Assembly: GCA_035525055.1 (NCBI GenBank)
Contig: DATLEZ010000083.1
Location: 1-29,700 of the forward strand
Origin: DATEEG01 sp035525055
Lineage (GTDB): Bacteria > Actinomycetota > Acidimicrobiia > Spongiisociales > ZC4RG35
Length of the DNA stretch: 29,700 bases
Reading direction: 5' to 3'
Position numbers and translations under genes: made by a program. The notes under the pieces were generated by a model that made no database searches, was not told the DNA's origin, and saw only the letters and a list, made by a program, of their open reading frames with translations. Shown one piece after another: positions 22,684-29,700 of this stretch; position 1 is the stretch's first letter, and every line of letters begins with the position of its first letter.

Positions 22684-22718
22684 GACCCAAACGGTGCGTC
22701 CCCCGCACCGTTTGGGTC
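22684..22718. terminator. Perfect 15-bp stem, 5-base loop hairpin
   Basis: GACCCAAACGGTGCG at 22684-22698 pairs exactly with 22704-22718 around TCCCC. It lies 29 bases after the stop of the histidine kinase and just before the DUF885 start on the minus strand. A terminator for the kinase gene is likely, although there is no T-run. Confidence 0.6.
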
Positions 22719-22746
22719 ATAAACACGATGGTGCCTGGAGGCGGGG

Positions 22747-23958
22747 TCAGCCGCCTTCGACTAGCGCCGCCGGCGTGGGCAAAGCGATCACAGGCGGGAT
22801 GTAAACGGGCAGCGTGAACTCGAAAACCGTCTGGCCGTCGACGTGCCGGTACGTCAGGTCGCCGCCCATCGCCTTGGCCAATCGGCGGGAGATCCACAGC
22901 CCGAGACCGACCGAACTCCTATGCCGCGGGGTGTTGGCCGCGCGCCGGTAAGGGAGGAAGATCGTCTCCTCTTCGCCAGCCGGAACACCGGGGCCATCGT
23001 CGGCAACCCGAATGTGGGCTTTGTCACCGTCCGGATGGACGCTGATGGCAATCGCCTTGCCGCCGTAGCGGACCGCGTTGCTGAGCAGGTTGCGCAGCAC
23101 CTGCCGCAGGCGCACCTGATCGGCCACGGCTACCACACCCGACCTCGGGCCGGTGTGATTGATGGCCATTCCCTCGCTCGGGTAGTGGTCGACGACCTTG
23201 GCCACTTCGAGATCAAGATCGACTGGTTCGGACGCCACATCGAGGGCGTTGCTCTCCATGCGTGAGGCGGTAAGGAGGTCTTCGATAATGCCGGTGGCAT
23301 CGGCCGCCTCTCGTCTCGCCAGGATGATCAGATCCCGGACCTCCTCCGCAGAGGGCACGATGTCCCTGTCGAGGGCGAGGTCAATCATCCCCATCACTCC
23401 TGTGAGCTGATTGCGGAGTTCGTGGCTGACGGAGCCGAGAAGCTGCGAACGCTGAAGTTCAAGCATCATCATCCGCTGGTTGACCGTAATGAGGAGCAGG
23501 ACCATGACCCCGACCATGAAAATGACCGAGATAGTCAAGGCGAGCTCCGGAACTGGCTCAGCCTGACTGATCTGCAGTACATAAGACAACGCCGCAAATG
23601 CGTAAAAGGCCTGCCGCGATCGACCGTAGGTGAGAAAGGTGATGAGGACGCACCAGAAGGCCAGCAGGATGGCCGACGTGGATTCGGTCACCGTGGCCGA
23701 GGATGCCGCGCCGATCACGATCATGTCGAGCGCTAGAGCAAACCGTGGCGTCCGAACGCCGGACATGAGATTCCAGCCGGCGTGGATGGCCACGATGCTG
23801 AGACCGAGACCGTTGATGGCAAGAACCCTGTTGGGCTGGCTCCCGGTAAGGAAGAGCCCCGCCAGGAGCATCAGGGATGCCAGGGCAATGATCAGGCGGA
23901 TTCGCCGGTAGTCGTCGATAAAGCCTTCCATCACCGTGTGCCGGTACGGTTTGGACAT
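22747..23958 (-). CDS. Orphan membrane histidine kinase, HisKA type
   Basis: A kinase of about 403 residues with six predicted helices in the first ~165 residues and no separate ligand domain. The HisKA motif QLLGSVSHELRNQLTGVMGM places the phosphoacceptor at His179. The ATPase domain has an N-box (RQVLRNLLSNAVRYGG), G1 (VADDGPGVPAG) and G2 (SSVGLGLWISRRLAKAMGG). Usually LSHELRTPLT, the motif here is HELRNQLT, a known variant. No response regulator is adjacent, so it must act on a distant partner. The start is uncertain: ATG 23958 (MSKPYRH) is used; ATG 23988, 24030 or 23931 are possible. Confidence 0.88.
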   Translation of the reverse strand: MSKPYRHTVMEGFIDDYRRIRLIIALASLMLLAGLFLTGSQPNRVLAINGLGLSIVAIHAGWNLMSGVRTPRFALALDMIVIGAASSATVTESTSAILLAFWCVLITFLTYGRSRQAFYAFAALSYVLQISQAEPVPELALTISVIFMVGVMVLLLITVNQRMMMLELQRSQLLGSVSHELRNQLTGVMGMIDLALDRDIVPSAEEVRDLIILARREAADATGIIEDLLTASRMESNALDVASEPVDLDLEVAKVVDHYPSEGMAINHTGPRSGVVAVADQVRLRQVLRNLLSNAVRYGGKAIAISVHPDGDKAHIRVADDGPGVPAGEEETIFLPYRRAANTPRHRSSVGLGLWISRRLAKAMGGDLTYRHVDGQTVFEFTLPVYIPPVIALPTPAALVEGG

Positions 23959-24123
23959 CTCTTTTGGACGGTCTCGTCTCCAGAGCATGGCTTTAATCAC
24001 CGTGGGGCTCCACGTCATATCGATCGGCATCCTGAACGCCGAGAACGAGCGGTTTAGACGCCAAATGCGACGCCCGGCCCCAAGAAAGGTGCCCCTTTGT
24101 CCTCGATTTCGCGACTGGCCGCG

Positions 24124-25353
24124 TCAGCCTTCGGTCAGTTCGGTCAGGATCCTGCGGCCGAGTTCGGCCCGGTCGGTCGTGAGGGCGAGCCGCACCCCGA
24201 GCCGAAACAGCGCTGCATCCCTCCAGGTACAGGCGCGATCGATGAGGTCCTGGTGGCTCTGATAGCCGACGTGCAGATGGGCGTCGCCGTCCAATATGCC
24301 GGCAATCTTCAAGTAGGCCCCGTAATTTCCAAGGTCGATTGCGGGCTCGCCGACGCTCACGGATTCGAGGCCAAGGATCGCCGCCCCGTCCTTGTTGACG
24401 ATGAACTGCCCAGGGTGAGCATCGCCGTGCACAGTTGCCAACGGCCGGCTCCCCAGCGCAACCAGGCCGGCTGCCAGATACACCATGGTCGACGAGACCA
24501 AGGCAGCAAGGTCGGGCCAACCAGCCTCGAGCAGGCGTTGCGAACGGGCCAGCGTGACCATTTCGGCTGCGACATCGTGAATCGGAAGGTTGTTATAAGG
24601 AACGTCGTGCAGCCAGCGGAGCGCACGGCCGACTGCTTCGAAGTCATCGAGGTCCCCGACCGAGGTCCATGGCGAGTTCTCGGTCCCGTCTACCTTCGAC
24701 CAGACCACTGCCCGGTGACTGGCGAGCAACCCCAGCGGGGTGGGAACAGTCACGCCCGGGCGTGCTCGCTTTCTCAAGCTGGCTGCCACCGAGACGATCC
24801 TTTCGGGAAGCTCGGAGCGTATGTCATAGCCCTTCACGATCAGACGGTCACCACCGGCGCAGGCCCGGAGAACCGCTCGCTCCTCCAGACGATGCTCGAT
24901 CAGTTCGATGGTTGCTTTGCCGGCTCGTAGGTGCGGCGACAGGACGCCGGCGGCCGTCTCGGGCCGATGGAGGAGGTCAAGCACCGGGAGATGCCGATCC
25001 AGCCCGGGACGTCGCACCAGCAGCTGCAGGGGCGCTACCGCGGCCAGACCTCGATCACCAAACTCGAGGCTGGACTTGGCTTCCCTCCTCAACTCCTTCC
25101 GAAGAGAGTTGAGACGATCTTCGACATCGCCTTGAACGAATTCGCCTAGGACTCTCGTCGGACCCGACCCATTGGTCGAGGTCAGGTAGAGATCGAGCTC
25201 GAGGTAGTAGGCGTCTCCGCGTTCGTGCACCCGAGCCACCTCGGCCGCAACGAGGTCCGATCCTGCCCACTCGAATCGATCCCACCGGGCGCCCAACTCA
25301 TGGGTGACTCGTCCGGGTTCGAGGGCGCATTGCAGGGCGAGCCGGGGATCCAT
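24124..25353 (-). CDS. Aminoglycoside phosphotransferase-fold protein lacking the metal-binding Asp
   Basis: A 409-residue two-lobed protein of the APH/choline kinase fold. LIVKGYD (Lys174) is the N-lobe nucleotide site. LATVHGDAHPGQFIVNKDG carries the catalytic Asp311. The following strand, normally LLDLDxxxxGDPAxDLGN in this subgroup, reads AILGLESVSVGEPAIDLGN, so the metal-binding Asp is Gly328 (GGC at 24370-24372 on the minus strand, one base from GAC). This suggests weak or lost kinase activity, or a changed role. ATG 25353 is the only good start; the open frame continues further upstream without family sequence. Substrate unknown. Confidence 0.75.
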   Translation of the reverse strand: MDPRLALQCALEPGRVTHELGARWDRFEWAGSDLVAAEVARVHERGDAYYLELDLYLTSTNGSGPTRVLGEFVQGDVEDRLNSLRKELRREAKSSLEFGDRGLAAVAPLQLLVRRPGLDRHLPVLDLLHRPETAAGVLSPHLRAGKATIELIEHRLEERAVLRACAGGDRLIVKGYDIRSELPERIVSVAASLRKRARPGVTVPTPLGLLASHRAVVWSKVDGTENSPWTSVGDLDDFEAVGRALRWLHDVPYNNLPIHDVAAEMVTLARSQRLLEAGWPDLAALVSSTMVYLAAGLVALGSRPLATVHGDAHPGQFIVNKDGAAILGLESVSVGEPAIDLGNYGAYLKIAGILDGDAHLHVGYQSHQDLIDRACTWRDAALFRLGVRLALTTDRAELGRRILTELTEG

Positions 25354-25448
25354 TCCGGGATCATGTTTCAGCGGACCTCTGGGCCACCGCTTCGAACCCT
25401 CAAGAAATTGTAAAAACTGCGCCGCCAGATCACGCCGCTTCGACTCTC

Positions 25449-26141
25449 TTATCGTTCGCTCGCCGAGAAAGCCCGGAACAGGGCGTCGACCACCGTCTCG
25501 ATCATCTCGTTGGTGGAGGGCACGACGACCGAGCTTCCGGCCGCGTCGAGGTGCTGCTGCATCCATTCCATCTTGGAGGTGAGGAGCATGACCGCCCCGT
25601 GAACGCCCGCCCACATCGCCCAGGCTGTCGCCTCCGGTGTGTGATCGACCGAGATCAGGCCGTCCTCCATCCCCGACCGGATCAGCGCCACCAGCCCGTC
25701 GAGGACCAGCAGGCCGGGATCGCCAGCCATTTCCTCGACCGCGATCGACTCGGGTGGTAAACCGATGAACAACGTGGGATAAAGTGCAGCGTTGTCGAGG
25801 CCCCATCGGACATACTCGGTGCCGAGGAGGCGCAATCGCTCGAGAGCGTTGCCATCGGACGCAAAGACCGGAAGCAGACGGTCACTGAAGCTCTCGAATG
25901 CCTCCCGACAGACGGCGTAGCTCAGATGATCCTTGTCTTCGAAGTGGAGGTAGATCGACGGCGACGACACCCCCACCCGGCCAGCGATGTCACGGATCGA
26001 GACCAGGTCCAGATTTCCCCTCTCGGCGAGAAGGTCCCGCGTCGCATCGAGAATCTCGCGCCGAAGCTGCTCGCCCTCGCCTTTACGAAGGCGGGGACGA
26101 GGCTTGGACGAGCCGCGTTTGGTTTCGGAACCGATCGTCAA
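25449..26141 (-). CDS. TetR-family transcriptional regulator
   Basis: A 230-residue TetR-type repressor. A basic N-terminal tail leads to the helix-turn-helix at about 27-72 (REILDATRDLLAERG, SIRDIAGRVGVSSPSIYLHFEDKD). The C-terminal ligand domain includes WAMWAGVHGAVMLLTSKMEW, the WHG-type motif of one TetR subgroup. Its ATG overlaps the stop of the MMPL gene by four bases (26138-26141), so repressor and exporter form one transcript. Self-repression through the repeats at 28358-28407 is the natural expectation. Ligand unknown, probably a hydrophobic compound exported by the MMPL protein. Confidence 0.93.
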   Translation of the reverse strand: MTIGSETKRGSSKPRPRLRKGEGEQLRREILDATRDLLAERGNLDLVSIRDIAGRVGVSSPSIYLHFEDKDHLSYAVCREAFESFSDRLLPVFASDGNALERLRLLGTEYVRWGLDNAALYPTLFIGLPPESIAVEEMAGDPGLLVLDGLVALIRSGMEDGLISVDHTPEATAWAMWAGVHGAVMLLTSKMEWMQQHLDAAGSSVVVPSTNEMIETVVDALFRAFSASER

Positions 26142-28330
26142 ACTGTCTCGCTCACCCGGCTCAGGCTAGGCGAACCGCCTTCGCTGAACCCGAAACGATC
26201 GTGGATCTTCCGCAGGAACGATGGTGCCCACCAGTTGGCACGCCCGGCCAGTCGCATGAAGGCCGGGACCAGGGTCGCGCGGACGACGAAGGCGTCGACC
26301 AGCACTGCCAGCGTCATGCCGATCCCGAACATCTTCATGAACGTCACACCGGACACGGCGAAAGCGATCATGACCACGGCGATCAGGACCGCCGCCGAAG
26401 TCACCACCCGCCCGGTTCGCTCCAGGCCCGCGGCCACTGATCCGACGTTGTCACCCGTGCGGTCGTACTCCTCCTTGATTCGGGACAGCAGGAACACCTC
26501 GTAGTCCATCGACAGGCCGAAGGCGATGGCGAACATCAGGACGGGCATGGTGAGGTCAAGATGCCCGGTTGGCGTGAAGCCGAGCAGATTGGAGAGATTG
26601 CCGTCCTGGAAGATCCAAACCATCGATCCGAAGGTCGCCGAGAGTGACAGCAGGTTAAGCACCACCGCTTTGGCCGGGACCAGCACCGAACCAAACATCA
26701 GGAACAGCACCACAAAGGTGACTACGCCGATGATGGCCAGAGCCAGGGGAAGATCGGAGAATATGGCCGCCTTCGAGTCGACCAATGACGCCGTTGGCCC
26801 GGTCAACGCCACCGCCACCGGAGTCTCCAGCCCTCGAATCTCCCCGACGATGGCTTCTGCTTCGACCGATCCGGGGTCGACTGCCGGGATCACCTGCAGA
26901 TAGGTGCCGGCCGCCGAAGCGAACCTGACGCTGGCCGGCCCCGCTGGCCCAACGGCCGCGCCACCGACGTAAGTGCCGGTGAGGGCATCGACCCGGGCCA
27001 CCCCGTCCAGCGTCGAAAGTTGGGCGGCGAACCCATCGATCTGGGCTTGATCGGACAGTTCGAGGGCGACCACGTCGATCGGGCTCGAGTCGAACCCGCT
27101 GAACTCGGAGCGCAGCAGGTCGCCCACCACCCGGGCTTCGGAACCAGGAGGAAGCACCCGATCGTCGGCCTGGCCGAACTGAACGCCCAGGAACGGCAGG
27201 CCGAGGAAGACCAGCAGGGCAATGGCGGCAGTGGCGATGGGAATCGGTCGCCGCATCACCGTCATGGCGATGCGATGCCAGGCACCGGTCGTCGTGTTGG
27301 TGCGAAGACGGCGAACCCGGAGCTTTTCCACTCGCGGTCCCAACACTGCCAACAAAGCAGGCAGGACGACCACTGCACCGAGAGCGGCCAGCGCCACCAC
27401 AGCGATGCCGGCGTATCCGAACGATCGCAGGAAGGCGAGCGGGAACACGAGCATCGCGGCCAGCGACACCATCACGGCTCCCGCGCTAAACAGCACCGTG
27501 CGACCGGCGCTGAGCACCGTTCGCTGCACGGCCTCGCCGGTGTCATGTCCGGCCGCCAGTTCCTCGCGGAACCGGGAGACCACGAAGAGCGCGTAGTCGA
27601 TGGCAAGACCGAGGCCCAGCGCCGTCGTGAGATTGAGTGAGAAGATCGACACTTCGGTCATGCGGGCCAGGATGTCGAGGACGAAAAACGTCCCGACGAT
27701 GGCGAAGATGCCGACGCCGAGCGGCAGAAGCGCCGACACCACCGACCCGAAAACCAGAGTCAGGAGCACGAGGGTGATGGGAAAGGCGATGGCCTCAGCC
27801 GTCAACAAATCGGCCTCGACGGTTTCGTTGACCTCGGCGAAGAGCGGGCCCTCGCCACCTACCGCCACTTCGAGACCCTGAAACTCGCCGCGGTATTTCT
27901 CCGCTAGTTCGCCTGAATACGCGAGGAGCTCGGACTGGGTCCCTTCCACCGTGGCGAAAACGAGAGCGCGGGTCCCGTCGATGCTCCGGAGCGGGGCCGG
28001 GGAGCCGAGGGTCCAGTAGGAGTTGACCGACGTCACATGCTCTTCGGCTCCGAGGGCAGCACCGAGGGCGACTCCGGCGGCCGCCGCGGCATCGTCGTCC
28101 ACTGAAACAGTCGCGGTAGCGACGATGACGATGTCGGCCGGGGCCACCCCGAACTCGTCGGCCAGGACCTGGGCGGCGAGGACCGACTCGGCCTCGGGAT
28201 CATCGAAGCCCCCGTTGGACAATCGAGAGGCAACACCTCCACCAATGGCCCCCGCCACGATCATCCCGACCACGGCCAGGACGAGCACCAGCACCCGTCT
28301 CTTCACTACGAACTGCGCCACCCTCTGCAC
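26138..28330 (-). CDS. MMPL family RND-type exporter
   Basis: A 730-residue, 12-helix exporter of the MMPL group, which move lipids or hydrophobic compounds using the proton gradient. Helix one starts VVKRRVLVLVLAVVGMIVAG; the first external domain includes NGGFDDPEAES. Helices 2-6 contain GLGLAIDYALFVVSRFREEL, and the second half repeats this as AFGLSMDYEVFLLSRIKEEY, the two conserved GxxxDYxxFxxSR motifs of the proton path. The GTG at 28330 is preferred over 28360, because GAGGAG lies six bases upstream. It overlaps the TetR gene. Substrate unknown. Confidence 0.92.
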   Translation of the reverse strand: MQRVAQFVVKRRVLVLVLAVVGMIVAGAIGGGVASRLSNGGFDDPEAESVLAAQVLADEFGVAPADIVIVATATVSVDDDAAAAAGVALGAALGAEEHVTSVNSYWTLGSPAPLRSIDGTRALVFATVEGTQSELLAYSGELAEKYRGEFQGLEVAVGGEGPLFAEVNETVEADLLTAEAIAFPITLVLLTLVFGSVVSALLPLGVGIFAIVGTFFVLDILARMTEVSIFSLNLTTALGLGLAIDYALFVVSRFREELAAGHDTGEAVQRTVLSAGRTVLFSAGAVMVSLAAMLVFPLAFLRSFGYAGIAVVALAALGAVVVLPALLAVLGPRVEKLRVRRLRTNTTTGAWHRIAMTVMRRPIPIATAAIALLVFLGLPFLGVQFGQADDRVLPPGSEARVVGDLLRSEFSGFDSSPIDVVALELSDQAQIDGFAAQLSTLDGVARVDALTGTYVGGAAVGPAGPASVRFASAAGTYLQVIPAVDPGSVEAEAIVGEIRGLETPVAVALTGPTASLVDSKAAIFSDLPLALAIIGVVTFVVLFLMFGSVLVPAKAVVLNLLSLSATFGSMVWIFQDGNLSNLLGFTPTGHLDLTMPVLMFAIAFGLSMDYEVFLLSRIKEEYDRTGDNVGSVAAGLERTGRVVTSAAVLIAVVMIAFAVSGVTFMKMFGIGMTLAVLVDAFVVRATLVPAFMRLAGRANWWAPSFLRKIHDRFGFSEGGSPSLSRVSETV

Positions 28331-28357
28331 GACTTTCTCCTCAATCGGGGAACAGCT

Positions 28358-28414
28358 CACTTATCGCCGTTCACTTAACGCCGTCACTTATCGAGGGCAA
28401 CTTATCAGTGTCAA
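28358..28414 (-). promoter_or_regulatory. Promoter and four-fold operator candidate of the MMPL-TetR operon
   Basis: On the plus strand CACTTATCG (28358), CACTTAACG (28372), CACTTATCG (28385) and AACTTATCA (28399) repeat every 13-14 bp; on the transcribed strand they read as CGATAAGTG-type sites. A -35-like TTGACA (28409-28414) and -10-like ATAAGT (28386-28391) are separated by 17 bp, with the -10 inside a repeat. Binding of the TetR protein here would block transcription. The sites are just upstream of the GTG at 28330. Confidence 0.55.
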
Positions 28415-28457
28415 GTCAAGACGTCAAGCCCTGACCGGTAAGGAGAGTCCAGAACTT

Positions 28458-29700
28458 CTACTCGAGGGGTTGCCGCCCGATCGAGCGCGGTTCGCGTCCG
28501 GCCAGAAGCCAGGCGGCGGTTGCCGCCGCCAACGGCAGGCCGACCACGATGATCGACAAGTGGAGGGACGGCACCGAACTCAGGGTCCCGAGATCACCGA
28601 GGTGTCCCGCGGCTAGCCCGAGATACGCACCGGTCGTACCTAATAAGGCACCGAGGAGGGCTAGGGCGCCGGCGGTGGTTGCTGTGAGGGTGCGGCGAGT
28701 CAAGCTGGTTGCCCCGGTTGCGGCGAGCGTCCGCAGATCGCTCCCCGTTGCGCTGCGAATCAGGCCCACGGTCATTGCCAGGACCCCGAGAGCCAAGAGG
28801 ATCCCGATGGCTGTCGCACTCGACCTCAGACTCAGCAAATTCTCCCGGTGGTCTCGGGATTCGATGAGCATGCCGGCCTCCGCGGCCAGGAGGCGGGCGG
28901 CTGCCAATTCCTCGATTGTCAGAGGTGTGTTCGTCTCGATCAGCCAGCCGACCCTCGCCGGTTCCCACCCTCGTTGACGAAGAGCCTCTGGTGTGATGAA
29001 CGAACCCGGAAGCGATGTGTAGCCGGGGGCGATCGTCTCGCTGTTCGTGACGAACTCGGGCTCGGTGCCCTGCTCGCGCGAAACGCCCGCAAACCTGAGC
29101 TCCTCAGTTTGGAAAGTGAGAACTTCTATGTCCTGATCGATGGCATCAGGATCGAGGCCGTAGTGGCCGAGGAGCTCCGGCGTGGCGAGGTAGAGCAAAG
29201 CCACATCAAGCCAGCGGTCCCCATTTCTCCTCGCGAGAGAGACCGCAGATCGTCCAAAGCGGGGGTCAAAGTCCACGGTTGGATCCATTGCCACATCCAA
29301 TGCGGTCACCAACGGTTCGTCGAAGATGGCTGCGATCTGGTCGACCTGTGCCTCGAGGTTCTCCAGCTCGGCCCGGGTCCATATGGGGACGAAGGGCGAG
29401 AACCCAGAGTCACCGGCGTCCACCGTATAGAACGGCGACACGCCCTCCGGAGCATCCGGCTCACGAGTCCAAATCAGCATCTGGCTATCGGACAGGTTGC
29501 CCCTGTCGGCGGCGGTGGCGGCGGTGGCGGTGACGACGATGGCCACCGGAATCCCCAGTACGAGACTGATGGCGGCCAGGGCTGCTCCAGAACGGGCCTG
29601 GTAACGGGCCAGGTCCATTATGGCCAAACGCACTGCAATCGGCGCCCCTCTAGTGGCGATCGACAGCGCCCGGATTGCCAAGGGGCCAATGAGCAGGACA
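28458..29700 (-). CDS. FtsX-like ABC transporter permease, 3' part (5' end outside window)
   Basis: The frame is open through the window edge, so the gene starts beyond 29700; the visible part is about 413 residues. It begins in the second half of a two-module FtsX/MacB-like permease: LLIGPLAIRALS, then APIAVRLAIMDLARYQARSG and a helix AALAAISLVLGIPVAIVV. A large external domain (about 60-280) follows, then three helices (ATAIGILLALGVLAMTVGLI, AGALALLGALLGTTGAYLGL, SIIVVGLPLAAATAAWLL) separated by the typical RSATGSDLRTLAATGAT coupling segment. The end is REPRSIGRQPLE. Its ATPase is probably just outside the window. It is transcribed toward the MMPL-TetR operon. Confidence 0.85.
   Translation of the reverse strand, partial: VLLIGPLAIRALSIATRGAPIAVRLAIMDLARYQARSGAALAAISLVLGIPVAIVVTATAATAADRGNLSDSQMLIWTREPDAPEGVSPFYTVDAGDSGFSPFVPIWTRAELENLEAQVDQIAAIFDEPLVTALDVAMDPTVDFDPRFGRSAVSLARRNGDRWLDVALLYLATPELLGHYGLDPDAIDQDIEVLTFQTEELRFAGVSREQGTEPEFVTNSETIAPGYTSLPGSFITPEALRQRGWEPARVGWLIETNTPLTIEELAAARLLAAEAGMLIESRDHRENLLSLRSSATAIGILLALGVLAMTVGLIRSATGSDLRTLAATGATSLTRRTLTATTAGALALLGALLGTTGAYLGLAAGHLGDLGTLSSVPSLHLSIIVVGLPLAAATAAWLLAGREPRSIGRQPLE

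Noticed and set aside
25354..25806. Upstream extension of the phosphotransferase frame
   Set aside because: It overlaps the TetR gene on the same strand in another frame and has no family sequence before Met at 25353.

Overview
The window is GC-rich, densely packed bacterial DNA that reads as chromosome of an actinobacterium, with the class Acidimicrobiia as the best guess. Supporting signs are two F420-type (Ddn-like) nitroreductase sequences, ECF42-type sigma factor plus DGPF protein, a LigA-misannotated type two-helix membrane protein, S-layer homology repeats with paired cysteines (GC...CP), many GTG starts and ATGA start/stop overlaps. The placement is inferred from gene families only. 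No rRNA, tRNA, transposase, phage gene or CRISPR array was found.

Layout. 1-2115 (+): end of a membrane protein, then a translationally coupled NarL-type two-component pair, followed by a frameshifted scrap of a MalT/LAL-type regulator with an intact Walker A. 2689-6716 (-): ATPase-permease-ATPase-permease ABC-2 operon with 4-base overlaps, then an unrecognised 48-residue ORF and a Ddn-type protein. 6926-7913 (-): a small membrane-anchored cytochrome c and a b561-like membrane protein, bounded by a perfect 20-bp inverted repeat. 8023-10227 (+): lipoprotein, a 17-bp tandem array, a repeated CGTACG palindrome, and a secreted GH26-like protein with three SLH repeats whose predicted nucleophile is Gln. 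10509-13535: two small basic proteins flanking a glycosyltransferase and alpha/alpha-toroid pair. 13589-16861: frameshifted cytochrome b561, a Ddn-family N-terminal remnant, DUF1905/YdeI protein, PPOX-fold protein, small membrane protein and EamA transporter. 17199-19410: LigA-type membrane protein behind a 22-bp-spaced GGCC-AAA-GGCC repeat, then ECF42 sigma factor and its DGPF partner. 19508-22623: broken DUF1801 gene, TfoX-like protein, VOC protein, and DUF885 metallohydrolase. 22747-25353 (-): orphan six-TM histidine kinase and a kinase-fold phosphotransferase lacking its metal-binding Asp. 25449-28414 (-): MMPL exporter-TetR operon behind a promoter with four ATAAGT-type repeats. 28458 to the window edge (-): C-terminal part of an FtsX-like ABC permease.

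The genes mostly serve envelope functions, export, redox chemistry and signalling. The most unusual aspects are four independently broken genes between 2.1 and 19.8 kb, two enzymes with a lost catalytic acid, a set of long perfect intergenic palindromes, and several repeat-type operator candidates. No single obviously new multi-gene system is evident. The best candidates for something undescribed are the small ORF embedded in the ABC/Ddn operon, the palindrome family and the repeat-rich control region of the GH26-like gene.
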